From: Welwitschia mirabilis | Lineage: Eukaryota; Gnetophyta; Gnetopsida; Welwitschiales | DNA length: 64,000 nt | Assembly: GCA_051453625.1 (NCBI GenBank) | Contig: JBOZIK010000001.1 | Span: 287,360,894-287,424,893 of the forward strand | Reading direction: 5' to 3' | In this document: positions 25,801-38,720 of the stretch, in pieces | Position numbering within the stretch: the first letter of the stretch is position 1 | Layout of the letters: each line of letters starts with the position of its first letter | Notes under the pieces: model-generated | What the model was told of the DNA's origin: nothing | The model's input: the letters and a program-made list of their open reading frames with translations, nothing else | Database searches by the model: none | Position numbers and translations under genes: made by a program

Positions 25801-27507
25801 ATCTATTCATCATTGTCATTCATTAAAGCAACATGCATTCATTCTTAGTTTCTCACATCCTCTTACAATCCACTTTTTATCTCCATTTCCCTCATATTCA
25901 TCCATTTAGAAGGCATTTTGGATTGGTGAAGTGCATATCATTAAGCAATGTAGGAGGAGGATAAAGCATTAGATATTATAAGCATTTAGATTTAATAATA
26001 ATGAAAAGGATTATAATTTCATTTAAAAGTAATAAGTGTTCTTTTCTCTTATGTTTACATGACTTGTTCATTTTTTTATGCACTTCTTTTAATTCAATTA
26101 TACTTCTTATAGCATTTTGCATATTTAGTAGTAATAGAATTTTTATACATTTAGTACATATCATGTAATTCTTTGGTATTACATGGTTGGTAAATTTATG
26201 TAAAAGTAAGCATGTGTTATATCCATTTTCTCTCTCATTTCCTCTATTCTTTTTATTTCATCTAATATGATTCTCTAATGTTTTCATCCTTTATTTTATA
26301 ATAGTATAAATATAGCATGTAGATTTACAATTTACTTAGGTTTTTAATTTAATAATTTATTTTTTCATTAGTTTTTTTCTTTATTTTCCCCTTTCTCAAT
26401 TGAATCAAAGACTAATAAATTTTAGTGCTTATTTTAATTATAACTCTTTTATCATAACTCCAATTACTCTGAACTTTTGTTAATAGATTCTTATCTTAAT
26501 TTATAAACTTTTATGTCAAATTAGTTAAAACCTTAATTTAACCTATACAATTCTATTTTTGGATGTGTATAGCCAAATAGTTTTACTTAGAATTGTTTGG
26601 AACTTTTGAGATCTTAATTTTTCTATTTTTACATAGTGAAGTTTCCTATCATTATTGTTATATTTTTGAAAGTTAGGATCTTGTATTTCATAATGTTTTG
26701 AGTGATTCATGAATATGAAATTCATTGTTTGTCAAGGTATCTAGTCTTTAAAATATTATTAATCAAAATAAGGTTGACAATATTTTGTGCAAATTTTTCT
26801 TAAGGTATCTTTCTTAAATATTTTAATTAATTTTACTTAATCTTAAATTTTGATTCTACAAACTTATTTTTATGACATATTTTAATTAATTTTAAGGTTT
26901 TAAGAAGTTCTAACTTTACTTTCTTGAGTTTCTTTCTTACTTTCTCTCTTTTCTCTCTTTATTCTCTTTCTTTCCATCAAAATATCATGTAATGAACTAG
27001 GTTTTGCTTTGATAAAGTAAACATTTACGTGTTTTACTAAATGATAGAAACATGAATTAATGATGAATTACTAATGCTACACCTTATGAAACTTGGATAT
27101 AATTGGAATAAATGGTAGAACTACCTCATAAATTAAAAAATCTTGAAGTTAAATATGTTACAAACAAAATTATCTTATATGATGTTCTGAATAAGAATAA
27201 ATCAAAGGAATAATTAGAAAAAAAAATAAAAATTCTCCTTTATCCATAAAAAAATCTTAAATTATAATAAATTAAAATAAAATCTAATTGAACTTCATCA
27301 AGTTCATCTTTTTATTAGTTATTCCAAGTAGAGGGTCAAAATAGAAAAATGTGTCAAAATTTTAAATGATCTTAAAATGCTTTATAATAACATTATTTAT
27401 CTAAAGGTTATACCTTAACCAAAACTATTAGTCTAATATGCCATTTAAAAATTGTACCAATTCTTATCCAAATAATTTTCATTAAAATCAAAATTAAAAT
27501 ACTTTTA
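22801..27507. other. AT-rich decayed sequence, no gene seen
   Basis: No domain recognised on either strand. A 100-N gap at 25124-25223 is flanked by the same sequence of about 55 bases on both sides. The - strand frames at 25976-26164 and 26543-26725 are short and featureless. Confidence 0.55.
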
Positions 27508-27893
27508 TGCTAGGACACATGAGACATGCATTATGATCATTCATTATAGGTTTTACTATTTTATATCAAAACCTTAGGAAAGCCTTAATATTAATGTGAA
27601 TTTATCTCCTTTTATTTTGTTATAACATTTTTATTAATCTTGACATCCATTCAAGCTCTTTTTAAGTGTGAAGTCTAACTCTTATTAACTTTAGTCCATT
27701 TAAAGCCCACTCACATTTAACTTTTACCCACTTCTAGGTTTTTTTGATGAACTTAAGTATCACTCCACTTCACTATTCACTTTCAATATAGTTAATGCAT
27801 GGCTCTACCTATTTAATAGTGGTAATCTCTAATGAATAAGATTGAAGAAAATATTAATCTTGAGTCTAATTTTTACTCTTATGAATTTGCACA
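27508..27893 (+). repeat. 5' LTR of the 27.5 kb copia element
   Basis: Starts TGCTAGGACACATGAGACAT and ends TGAATTTGCACA just before the primer site. Collinear with the 3' LTR (TGTTAGGGCACAGAAGACAT), including CATGCAT near the start and GAGTCTAATTTTTACTC near the end. A TATA-like CTATTTAATAG lies at 27809-27819. Confidence 0.85.
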
Positions 27894-27905
27894 TGGTATT
27901 AGAGC
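27894..27905 (+). other. primer binding site (initiator Met tRNA)
   Basis: TGGTATTAGAGC directly follows the LTR. The canonical plant site is TGGTATCAGAGC, so the single difference is C to T within a CAG trinucleotide. Confidence 0.85.
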
Positions 27906-29799
27906 TTTATAGACTTTGAAATAGAGCTTTTTAGCCATTCTTGACCTTCTTTGAGCTTCTTATGAGCTCTATCATTTTCTTAGACTCTTAACACTTCTAG
28001 GCATTCTCTAATCTTAGCCCTCTTGGGCCTCTTTTTTGCCTCTTTAAAATCATCTTTAAATCATTTTCTATTTTTTAATAGGATTTTTCCCTTTTTAAAA
28101 ATTATTTTCTTTTAAAAATAGTTTTTTAAAGTTTTTATTTAAAAAATAATATTTTTTTCCCCTTTTTAAAGGCATTTTTAAAAGTTCAAAACATTAGATG
28201 TAGAATAAAAGTTCAAAACATAGATTCCCCCCATTTTAATGCACCTATGATTTTTTAGCTAAGTTTTTTTTTAAATTTTTGCACATGTAAAGTTATTCAA
28301 TTTTGGCTATTATTTTTTTCTATTTTCTATGCATGCAGTTTCTTGAGCTATTAGTCACTAGCCCTATTTCACATGCATGTAGTTTATCTATTAATTATCT
28401 AGCCATTTTTCTTCTTAAGTGTGCATAGTAGTTTTTTGGTTTTTATTTATTTTTGTATTTTGACTTTATTCTGAGTTTTGACAATTTCTAAAGCTTTATA
28501 AGCTAAAAAATCAGTTTTTAAAGCAAGTAGAAATGAGAGCAAGATCTACTTCATTTGATTTTTTCACTTTCATTAGATATACTTTTGTGATTTGGATAGG
28601 TTAAGATACGTTGGATGGTGAGCAAGATCCACTTAGCTTAACTATATCAAGATCAATCCCTTTTCCTTTGTGTTTTCATTTATTATTTTTTTTTTTTTTC
28701 CATGCACTTAAAATGTTATTAATCTTGTCAACTAAAAGGAAAATTGATTTCATCACTAAACACTTAATATGTTCACTAATAATAAGTCTTAGTTGGTTGT
28801 GGACATGGGGAGACTTACGTAGATAAAGATCTATGTTAGGACATGATATCCTCTAAACTTATTATGTAGTCTTTAAGTATCATGACTATGAAGTTTAAAA
28901 TATATAAATATTCATGTCTCTCTTAAGAAGAAATGTTCTAAATGCCCTAAGGTCTAAAATCACATGCACACCTTGGTAATCAAGGGTGTATAGGATAAAG
29001 ATCAAAGGCATAATGGTAGTATCTACTTAGATTTCATTACTAAGGGACATAAGCTTAATAAAATTTATACTAAGTCTAAGATATTTGTAGGCCACCAACA
29101 TTGTATTATACTATCTTTTAAGGAGGGTATCTAGCTTAAGGTAGCTAAAACTATCTCATTACTTGGGATCCCTACTAACATGATTTACATTTATTGTTTT
29201 ACTCTTTTGGAGATAATGGTAACTCCTTAGAAAGGATATGGTTACTTAGTGAACTCATGAGAAAAACTTAAAATTAAAAAAGCTATACTTGCATCACCTA
29301 ATAATAAATTTACACCCCTTGTATTAAACTCTACTATACTTACATAAGGAAAATTTAATAAATTACTTTACTTTTTCTTTGCACATGTGAGCTGTTTCTT
29401 CTTGGTTATTAGGCTTGGTTATTGGTTTTCATCACATCTTCTACATTGAATAGATCATTTTATTTATGGGATAGATCTTCTTTTACTTTAAATATACCTC
29501 TCTGTTATAACCTTGTTTCTCATGAGATTGTAATTTGAATAAATCACTTGAAATTTTGAATGTGAGAAAGATTTATTTTCTTGTCAATTATAATCTTTTT
29601 TTTATCATTTTTTGTCTCTTCTTTTTGAGTTAACTAAGATTCTTTTTTTGTAGAATATATTATGTTTTTATTATAGATATGAGAAAGATTCCTCTAAACC
29701 ATGACTTTACCTTATACACATGTCAACTTTTGTTCTCTTTCTATTTTCATCATGGAATATTCAAAGGGAAAACTTTAAGTTTATTAATCTTTCAACCTA

Positions 29800-30808
29800 T
29801 ACTCATCATTAATATTATGATCAATATTAAAGTCACTTTTTAAGATGATCAGTTATGGAAGGATTAGCATGAGGATTTTATGTTAACCAAGCATACTTAT
29901 GGTTTTTACAAGAAGTACTTTAAGATAGCACATATGGCTCTTCAAAACCAAGATACAGAAGATGATTTAAGAGATATTGATAGTAAATTGATCAATATTA
30001 TGTGTAAATTAATAACTTCTTAAAAAAAATGTTGGTTGATAGAAATTGTACTAGTTACATCAAATTTTGTACTTTATAGGATATACTTTATGTTATAAAT
30101 GACTTGGTGTTCATTAATCTCATAACTAGCATAAAGACTTTGCATTATAACATGTGAAAGATGAGATAATTGATTGCATATATGATAGATATTAAGGAAA
30201 ATATAGCTAAGATTAACCTATAAAACCAAGTTTGTATCCATTATGTTAAATTGATCAAATGTTATTTATAGAATCCATCCTCATGAAACTACATTATATC
30301 ACTACATAAAAATAAGAAACTTTTTAAATGAACTTTAACATGTCCAATAAGGATATCATTACTATTGAATATTAGTATAACTTCATAGGCTCTTCATCCT
30401 CTAATATAACTTTTAAATTTTCTCATTCTCATGGTGGACCTTGATAATATAAATACTCTTTAAGTGTATCAATTCTTTCTAAACATAAGTATAAATAAGG
30501 GTCAGGCTTCTTAGAAGCAACCATCAGCTTTTACACCTCATGTAAGCAAACTTAATAAAAGAAGAAATTAGCTCAAACTAATACTACTCTTAAGAAAAAT
30601 AAGTATTAATGATCTTGTTGTAGAAGATAAGATCATATTGCTAATTTCTATAGGATACCTTGGAAGAAGATCAAGCTTACACTTAAGGCTAATGTAGTCA
30701 TTAAGAATTTTGGTTTTCTTGAAGATGCTGAATGCTATGAATCCAATGCTATGCTTTAATGTCATAATTATGCATGTGTGATTCAGCATCTAGCTCTAGA
30801 TAAATACG
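29800..30808 (+). pseudogene. gag remnant of the copia element
   Basis: The interval between primer site and protease where gag is expected. An open stretch near 29850-30020 encodes HEDFMLTKHTYGFYKKYFK and DTEDDLRDIDSKLINIMCK. A later piece near 30630, DHIANFYRIPWKKIK, could be a worn zinc knuckle in which cysteines are lost. Assignment is by position; the sequence alone would not prove it. Upstream, 27906-29800 is AT-rich leader with no domain. Confidence 0.4.
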
Positions 30809-32110
30809 AATTCTTGACACCTATGCTACCAGGCACATGACTTATAGGTAAGATTATTTTGATGATTTTATTAAAGTACCTAGTAAAGCCTATTTGGTAG
30901 ACATAACTTTAGTTCTAGTGGAATAATATGAGTGTCTTGCACTTAAACTGATATCTCTTGCTCCATGAACTACGTTTAATGTTCTATATGTTCCCTCATT
31001 GACATGTTATCTTCTTTCACTTGCAATCTTGATGACATAAGATCATTCTATTTCCATAACAAAGAGGTTAAGCAATAATTATAATAATGATTACAATCTT
31101 ATCATGAAGGGCTACATGGATAAAAATCTTATACATATTTAATGCCATATCAAGATGTGAGAGGTTACACACATATTTGATAGGATGACATTTCCCCTTT
31201 GCTACTATTGCATTCTTAATTAAGACATCTTATTGTTCATATATTGAATGTAATATATAAGAATGGTCATTAGATTCTTCCATTTATTATTAATAGTGTA
31301 AATCATGTATAATGGATAAACCAACTTGATAGCATTTTGCACCAAGTAAATTAAGAGCTAATTACAAACTTTTAGTTATTTTAGTGATTTTTTTGGTCCA
31401 ATGTTAGTGCTTATACTTAAAGGATTTCAATATTTTATCTCATTCATTAATCACTACTTATGAATAATTGGAGNNNNNNNNNNNNNNNNNNNNNNNNNNN
31501 NNTTATAAAAAATTTAATTTTTCAAGGTAAAAGTAGAAAATAAAATAGAATTTAAGGTAAAACATTTCCACTTTAATAATGTTGGTGAATATATATGTGT
31601 ATAATTCAAGGGCTATTTCACTTTAGAAGGCATTCGCCATCTAAAGACTTACCAAAAAATATCCTAATAAATTGGTATCACCAAAAGATTTAATTAAATC
31701 ATCATAAATGTGGCATAATCTATGATGTATTTCTATGGTTGTAAAACCTATCTCTCAGATGAAGCCATGAGTACTATGATTTATTTCAACAATTGCATTA
31801 AACATTATTCTAAAAAGGATATATATCCTACTAAAAATTGATATGGTTATAAGATGACTCTGATACATCTTCATCTATTTTGCTACAAATGATATCTCCT
31901 CCCCAGTGAACATTATGATAAGAATTTTGTACATGCTTATATTAGCATATTCATCAATTATCCATTAGGCTCAAAGAAATATCATGTGTACATTTCTAAT
32001 TATTAAAAGATCATTATCTCTCATGGTGTCATCTTCTCAAAAAACTCACACCATAATTATTACTTTAATTCTTTTAAGATTTCTCCTTTCTCCTACCTAG
32101 TAATAATTCT
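30809..32110 (+). pseudogene. copia protease and integrase remnants
   Basis: At 30809-30841 the + strand reads ILDTYATRHMT, matching the copia protease signature ILD(S/T)GATxHMT with the active-site Gly changed to Tyr. The integrase core that follows is too worn to trace and is cut by a 29-N gap at 31474. Its C-terminal part is clear: around 31955-32040 the frame gives INYPLGSKKYHVYISNY, a stop, then KIIISHGVIFS. This corresponds to the family motif GYPxGxKGYKVY...FxSRDVxF. Stops and shifts exclude function. Confidence 0.65.
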
Positions 32111-32469
32111 AAATGCTTAGTATCTTAAGGTAGGGAGGGGAGATGGAAGGTTCACCAATTCTTTAATTCCCTTAAGTTAAATTAAAATGTCCACATTATA
32201 ACCTATAGGAATTGAGAAATTTAGTGCACTTAAAACTTATGATTATGGTTCTATAAATAATTCATTAGATAGTCCTAACAAAAGTTCTAATAATGTGCAA
32301 AGATAAAGATAAAACACTGGGTTGTATTTTACTCTATAATATGTTTGTGACGATGACAAGGACAAAACTGAAACTAAGTAAAGCTTACATATATCTGTTG
32401 AGACTAATGATGAGCTTCATTTAACTTTTTATGGGAATTCAATATAATCTAAAGATTCCATTTGCCATG

Positions 32470-33120
32470 ATCATTAGATAAAGTCATAAAAGAAGAGTAT
32501 GTTAGTATTGTTGAAAATGGTATTTGGGAGTTGATTGGCATTTTATTAAAACACACTAATTTATCTAATAAATAGAGTTTTCATAATAAGTATAATGTCA
32601 ATAACACCCTTAAAGACAAAAATATTATATTGTTTCTGTATGCATATGATAAAAGAAAATACATAATTATAATAATGTCTTTATACAAATAGAAAAATGG
32701 GGTACCATTAATCTACTAATTGCTTTAGCACAAAAATAATGGAAGATTCATCAACCAAACATAAAGATTACCTTCCTTCATAGAGATTTAAAAAAAAAAA
32801 AATGATCTACATGACATAGCTAAAGGTGTGTAGACTAATAAACTCTTTATATGGAACCAATATAAGAACTAAAAGCATGGTCTACTAAGCTTGAAAGTTA
32901 TTTGTACACCATTGAGATTGTAAAAATATTAAGATATTGATGTAACATTATTTATTAAATACGAAAAAAGTACATATATAACAACAAATGTAGATGACAT
33001 GGTAATTATTAAAAATAATGAAGCTGATATTAAAAGGATAAAATTTGATCAAAGCGAACCATTCAAAATTTATGATATTTAATTGGGTAGATTCTACTTT
33101 ATTGTTAACATCATTTAAAA
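32470..33120 (+). pseudogene. copia reverse transcriptase remnant
   Basis: Successive family blocks are readable in different frames. EEYVSIVENGIWEL is near 32490 (family KEExxSLxxNxTWEL). ALAQ-stop-WKIHQPNIKITFLHRDL is near 32725-32790 (family ALAAxxxWxIHQMDVKTAFLNGDL). A WSTKLESYLYTI segment is near 32880-32920. The catalytic motif reads TTNVDDMVII at 32981-33010, with VDD kept. Further on, KKYVRGLIKNFGLK lies near 33143-33185. At least eight stops or frame changes separate them. One stop, in AQ-stop-W, stands at a position usually encoded by a sense codon one transition away. Confidence 0.75.
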
Positions 33121-33975
33121 TAAGAATGAAATCTCCCTTACTTAAAAGAAGTATGTAAGAGGCCTAATTAAAAATTTTGGATTAAAAATCCAAATAGGTT
33201 GTAATGCCTTTAGAAAGAAATGCAAAGATATTTGCTAATGAGGCTTAAAACCTATAGATAAGACTAAATATAGAAGAATACTAGGGATCTTGATCTATGT
33301 AATAAGAACTAGAGTAGACATATCATACGTTGTTAATGTACTATTAAGATACCTTTATGTATCAAATATTAGTCATTTTAACACTATTAAGAGAATACTA
33401 AGATAGTTAAATAAGATTAAAAACTTAAGTTTAATAGATAAAAAAAAGTTCTTAATTCATCTTAAAGGCATACTCAAATTTTGATTTTGTTGGAGAAACT
33501 AATACTTCATTATTAACATTAGGATATATCATGNNNNNNNNNNNNNNNNNNNNNNNNNNNNNNNNNNNNNNNNNNNNNNNNNNNNNNNNNNNNNNNNNNN
33601 NNNNNNNNNNNNNNNNNNNNNNNNNNNNNNNNNTGGAGAAACTAATACTTCATTATTAACATTAGGATATATCATGTTCTTGGGAACATCTCCTTTGTCT
33701 TGGGGATCAAAATGTAAAATAAATATAGTATGATATTTTGTTAAAATAGAGTATATAGCTACTTCTAAGGTATACAGAGAGATCAAATGGCTAAGAAAAT
33801 TTATGAAATTAATGAACTTAAAGAAAATTAAGATAACAAATATCTTCATTGATAATTACTTGGTAATTTGCATAGCCGAAAATGTAGTACATCATTATAG
33901 GATAAAACACTTTTATATTAGGATCCATAAAATTAGGAATCTCATAGAAAATAGGTTATTATTTTTATTTACTTT
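33121..33975 (+). pseudogene. copia RT tail and RNase H remnant
   Basis: Around 33257-33350 the frame gives KYRRILGILIYVIRTRVDIS, the copia junction YRxLVGSLxYLxxTRPDI. A segment before the 100-N gap (33488-33533) is repeated after it (33634 onward). Past the gap, PLSWGSKCK and IEYIATSKVYREIKWLRKF (to about 33805) match the RNase H end SWxSKxQ...EAEYxAxxxAxxExxWLRxL. An open 60-codon frame to 33985 gives ICIAENVVHHYRIKHFYIRI, the family AIxLAxNPVFHxRTKHIDIR. This frame is the best-preserved part of the element. Confidence 0.75.
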
Positions 33976-34401
33976 CCAACTATAGATAAAACTATTTATA
34001 GTCTCATGAAATTACTTAGTCAAAAGAAGTTTTAATATTTACAATACAAGATTAAAATGACATTGAGTTAAGAAAACTCATCTCCTTTCACATCTTGAGA
34101 TTCATTTATATTTTGGAATATTTTCTTAAAGAAATTCTATATTCCAGTACTCTAGGATGTGTAGTATAATTTTAACCTAGGAGTATAAGTTGTGTACTAC
34201 ATTTTGTCCTAGCACGGCACATGTGTGATATGTCATAGAGTCCTATCTTCTATAGGATATGTAGTAGTAAATTGACTACTTCAATAATGAAGTGGTTTCC
34301 TCACATGATAGGTTTTTTATGAAGGTTTTACTATTATAGTTCTATTTTCAAGGTTTTTCTCTAGACATTTCAGATTCTTTAAAAGGTATTATAATCTCAT
34401 G

Positions 34402-34413
34402 TAGAGGGGAGAA
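34402..34413 (+). other. polypurine tract of the copia element
   Basis: TAGAGGGGAGAA directly before the 3' LTR start TGTTAGGGCAC (34415). Serves as plus-strand DNA primer in retrotransposition. Confidence 0.8.
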
Positions 34414-34414
34414 T

Positions 34415-34830
34415 TGTTAGGGCACAGAAGACATGCATCATAATTCTTTACTATAAGTTCTATCTTCTATCATAAAACCTTAAGAATATCTTTAACATTT
34501 ATGTGAATTTGTTTTTTTCAATCTTATTGTGACATGTATCTTGATCTTGATCATCCATTCAAACTTTTGTTAAGTTGTAAATTATAACTTTTATTATCTT
34601 TAGTCCATTTTGAGTAAATTCATAGTTAAATTTTATCCACTCCTAGCTTATTTAGTAAACCTAAGAATTACTACACTTTACTTGAGTATTCTTCTTTCAA
34701 TTTTTACTTTAGATTCCTATTTTTACTCTAGTTGGTGCATGAATTTAGCTATTTAATACTAGAAAAATCTAATAAACAAGATTAATGACAAGATTAATTT
34801 TGAGTCTAATTTTTACTCCTATGAATTTAA
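34415..34830 (+). repeat. 3' LTR of the 27.5 kb copia element
   Basis: Collinear with the 5' LTR from TGTTAGGGCAC to GAGTCTAATTTTTACTCCTA. The terminal GCACA of the 5' copy is not recognisable here, so the right end is eroded or truncated. CTATTTAATAC at 34749-34759 matches the TATA-like site of the other LTR. Confidence 0.8.
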
Positions 34831-35153
34831 AATTTCCTTCTTATAATAACCAATCTCAATACAACCTAAATCATTATCTCTTCATATTTCAAAGAAAAAT
34901 AAATTATAATAAATAATAAAGTATTAGTAGATAAAATGAGAAAAATTTAATAAATGCTTAAATTCATGTTTTAGTAACAAAAGAAGAAGTAAATCTATCT
35001 AAGTTTATCATCTCAGTTATCTCTTAATACAAAATTAACTCATGTAGTAGAAGAATACAATAATTCAAACTCCATTAGATTAAGAAGTCAAAAAATTATT
35101 TATAATCTAATATTAAGACTAAAAAAGATGAAAATTAAAAAAATTAATAAACA

Positions 35154-35850
35154 ATGTTAAATATGAATCTAACAAGAAATTTCAAAAGAGAAAAATATGT
35201 GATTTTATTTCTTTTCCTAGTTGTCTTTAATCTAACAAAGCTAACAATAATTATGAAGATATTCATACAATCTTTAAGGATATTAAAATTAATTAACCCT
35301 TTTGAAGTAATTAATAAAATTCCATATTATGAGAAATTTATTAAATATTTATGCACTTGAAAATGAAATATGCAATCATCTAAATGAAAAGTTAATTTTA
35401 ATGCTTCTACTACAAGCCTTTTGTAATCAAAAATACTATTCAAATATGGTAACCCTATATTCCTATCATTACTATTACTATTCAAGATTATAACATTGAT
35501 AAAACCTTAATAAATTTAATATTGAAAGTTAATCTCATATATAAACCTACTTTTCAAGCCTCAGGATTTACCCATGTTAACCCCACTAATGTAATTCCTT
35601 CTATGGTATATGAAACTTTAGTAAAACATTTAAAAATCTTGAAAGATGTCTTTATTTAAATTGATAAATCCACTTATATTATTAATTTTGTAATTCTTAA
35701 AGTACTTACGGATTTGATGAGTTATTCCATAATTCTTAATTGAACTTAGCTTGTAATTACTGATGCTAAAATTAACTATAGGTCTTGTGCATTAAAATTT
35801 ATTTTTGATAATCTTTCTATTTCATTATATGTATTTTCAAATTGGAAGAA
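35154..35850 (+). pseudogene. gypsy gag C-terminus and protease remnant
   Basis: An open 68-codon frame (35154-35360) ends with NPFEVINKIPYYEKFIKYL, the Athila/Tat segment (I)PFxEALxxMPxYxKFxKxL that precedes the protease. From about 35590 the frame gives MVYETLVKHLKILKDVFI, a stop, IDKSTYIINFVILKV, corresponding to the protease flap VxEDVLVxVxxxxxPxDFxVLDM. A weak ILG-like block and TDAKINYRS follow (family TxxAxINCRxG). The catalytic D(S/T)GA is not readable. Between the pieces are stops and shifts. Confidence 0.6.
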
Positions 35851-36329
35851 AATAGTAATTTAATTAAATGAATATTTATTCTTCTTTTAATACAACCTAT
35901 AAGTGATGAATTAGTTTTATTCTTAAATGATATGCTCAATTTAGATACATAATATGAATTTCTCATTAATCCTTACTTACATTCAAATGAAATTGATATA
36001 GCAATTGAATGTGTTTACTTTGAAAAAGTTAATAATGATTTTAATGAAATAAAATTACTATGTATTTTAGTAATATCTCTACTAATCATAGTATTATTAA
36101 TGATGATTTAAAAACATTACATAAATATTTAAAATACATCTTCTTAGGTAGGAATCAAACTAGTTATCATTAGTACACATCTTGCTCCCTTTTAAGAATA
36201 AAAATTCATTGACTTACTAATTGAAAACTAATCAAGCTTTTTCTTAGTCTTATCATGATTTAGTTGAATTTTATTATTCCATTTGTTTAAGTATATCTAT
36301 TTATAATCTAATATAAAACATGTTTATCA

Positions 36330-37140
36330 ACCTTAACATAGGTTGAATCCAATGCTAAGGGATATTGTTAAAGAAGAAATCATGAAACTTTAGAAAGATA
36401 ACATCATTTATTCCATAATAGATAGTAAATGGATAATCTCTTTGCAAGTTACTCCAAATAAAAATGATAAATGGTAAATCTATGTAGATTTTCATGTCTT
36501 AATACTTATGCTAATAAAAATCACCTTCTTTCTCCTTTTATTAATGAAATTACTGATAAAATTTTTGGAAATCATTGATATTATTTTCTATATGGATACA
36601 TTAATTATAGTCAAATTCCTCTAGCTCTAGAATATTTTAAAAAGTTACTTTTACTTGTTCATTTGAAACATTTTATTACTATCACATGCCTTTTCCTTGA
36701 TGTAGTACTTCTACAAGTTTCTAAAGGTGTATGATCAATTTCTTTACTATATTTTTAAATTATTTTTTTGAAATCTTTATTAATTTTTTCTTTATAGTGA
36801 TTTTTTAATCATATAATGTGTTTTTTAAGTTGATCTTAAATCATTGTATTGGTTATAATCTTAAGCTAAGCTCGAAGAAATGTTATTCCATGATTACTAG
36901 AGGCATTATTCTAGGTCTATTATTTCTAAGGAAGGAACAAAAGTAGATCCTACAAAGATTAGTATCACTCATTCTCTATTTACCCTCACTTATATAAAGT
37001 ATATAAGATATTCCTTATTGAATTCTAGTTTTTTTAACTATTTAATTTCATATTTTAGTTCTCTTAGTAAGATTTTAGCTAAACTAATTCTTGAAGATAC
37101 ATCTTTCTCTTTTATACCTAATTATAAATTTATATTTCAA
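36330..37140 (+). pseudogene. gypsy (Athila/Tat) reverse transcriptase remnant
   Basis: The start is sharp: RLNPMLRDIVKEEIMKL, stop, KDNIIYSIIDSKW (family QRRLNPxMxxVVxKEVxKLLxAGIIYPISDSxWVSPVQVVPKK). Next come SLQVTPNKNDKW, YVDF, and a GYINYSQIPLA block (family GYSGYNQIxIAPED). Near 36772-36790 the position of the catalytic (Y/F)xDD reads IFINFF, so both aspartates are gone. Later blocks (KKCYSMITRGIILG, family EKCHFMVxEGIVLGH) are at about 36876-36915. The stop after MKL stands where family members often carry Gln. Confidence 0.8.
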
Positions 37141-37199
37141 AAACTTAAGGAACTATTATGATCTTCACTTCTTATTCAAGTTCTTAATTAGTAATTTTA

Positions 37200-37580
37200 T
37201 TTTTTTTTTTTTGATATGATCACTGATGCAAGTGATTTTATAGTAGGTATAGTCTTATTAAAAATATTAAACATAAATCATATGTAATTTGCTATGTTAG
37301 AAACAAATTGCATGATGCACAAATTAAGTCTCCAAATACTAAAAAGAATACATTAGTTGTTATTTTTCCTCTTTAAAAATTTCATCACTATCCTCTTGTT
37401 TATCTTGTAATTATCTTTACTAATTATGTTGTATTAAATACATTATAAATAAGCCCTTAACTAAATCTCATCTTATGTCTTAGAATTAGTTATGTAAGAA
37501 TTTAATATTATTATTAAATATAGATTAGAAAAGAAAATTTCTATTTTCTATCATTTATATCTCCTCTTCTTATCCATCGA
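37200..37580 (+). pseudogene. gypsy RNase H remnant
   Basis: DMITDASDFIVGIVLLK from about 37213 matches the family MCDASDxAVGAVLGQ, keeping the first RNase H aspartate. It is followed by NHM-FAMLETNCMMHKL (family HxIxYASxxLxxAQxNYxTTEKELLAVVFxxxKFRxYL). The end of this block is readable as VVIFPL-KNFHHYPLVYL after a frame change. A run of 12 T at 37199-37212 directly precedes it and may have slipped. Confidence 0.7.
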
Positions 37581-37819
37581 TTCAACTGAAGCTAACGAAT
37601 TTTTTCTAGATGAAAAATTATTTTCTATTAATATTTTAGCTTGATATGCTAATATTATAAATATCAAATCTTATGGTAAACTCCCTAGAAACATGTCTTA
37701 TTATTAGCAAAATAAAATTTTATTTTAACCACATAAATACTTGTGGGATTCACCACTATTATTTGAATATTATATGGACCAAGTATTTGAAAATTGTATA
37801 CTAAGAATAAAATGATTAA

Positions 37820-38720
37820 TATCTTAGAACTTTTCATAATGGTGTGTATGGTGGTTATTTTAATGAAAAGAAAACCATGTTTAAAGTCTTAAATACTAGC
37901 CTTTTTTTGCCTAAATTTTTAGGAATGATAATGAATTTTTTAAATTTTACGATTAATGCCGGTAGATAAACAACATTAACATAATTGAAGTTCCTCTTAA
38001 ACCTATTATTATTTGTGAAACTTTTGATGTTTGAACTATAGATTTTGTTGGATTATTTTCACCCTGAATTGGTAATGTTTATATTATTGTTTATGTGGAA
38101 TTTTTCACTAAAGGAGTAGAAGCCAGAGCTTATAGAGATTGCAATGCTAAGACCATTATTAGATTCTTAAAATATCAAGTTATATCCCATTTTGATCATC
38201 TAAAAGTACTAATTAGTTATTAAGAAACCCATTTATATAATAAAATATTTAGAAACCTTATGTTAAAATGTAGAATTGGTCATAAAGTAGCTACTTTTTA
38301 CTATCCTAAAATCAGTGATCAAGAGAAAGTAACAAATCATGAGCTTAATAGAATCCTTTTAAAAATAATTAATGTAAAGAGAAAAAATCCATTCTTTAAA
38401 ATTTTTTATGATTATGTGCTTATTTTCCAACTTACAGATCACCCATTAGCATGAAACCCTATAAAATTGTTTTTAGTAAATAACGCTTCCTACTTTTTGA
38501 GATAGAACATCAAGATTTATATGCTATTTGTAGAAGTAATCTTGATTTTGAAAAATCTATAGAAAATAGAAAGAGTTAATTAAAGAAAATAGATGAAATC
38601 AGATTCAATGCTTATGATAAATATCAATGGAATATTATCATGAGAAATCATTCTTAGAAAAAATTTTCATGTAGGTAATAAAATTTTACTTTTTAATTCA
38701 TGTTTTTATTTATTTTTAAT
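37820..38720 (+). pseudogene. gypsy integrase remnant
   Basis: The zinc-binding region gives FHNGVYGGYFNEKKTMFKVL (family CHxxxxGGHFxxxKTAxKVLQSGFYWP). The core follows: ETFDVWTIDFVGLFSP near 38018 (family EIFDVWGIDFMGPFP), VYIIVYVEFFTKGVEA (family EYILVAVDYVSKWVEA, active-site Asp now Glu), and SHFDHLKVLIS. The open frame 38260-38454 begins with the family YGVxHKVATxYHPQTSGQVEVSNRExK block as RIGHKVATFYYP. The C-terminal tail to about 38660 gives SMKPYKIVFSK and EIEHQDLYAI (family GMSPYxLVFGK, ELEHKAYWAI). Confidence 0.8.

Larger units (their letters stand above)
27508..34830 (+). mobile_element. Ty1/copia LTR retrotransposon, coding-dead
   Basis: Complete in outline: 5' LTR (27508-27893), primer site (27894-27905), gag remnant, protease, integrase, reverse transcriptase and RNase H blocks in copia order (PR-IN-RT-RH), polypurine tract (34402-34413) and 3' LTR (34415 to about 34830). 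All coding blocks are split by stops and frameshifts. The two LTRs are collinear but well diverged, roughly three quarters identical by eye, so the insertion is old. A 29-N and a 100-N gap interrupt it, and the second gap is flanked by an identical 43-46 base repeat. No clear target-site duplication was found, because the right LTR end is eroded. No function is expected. Confidence 0.85.
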
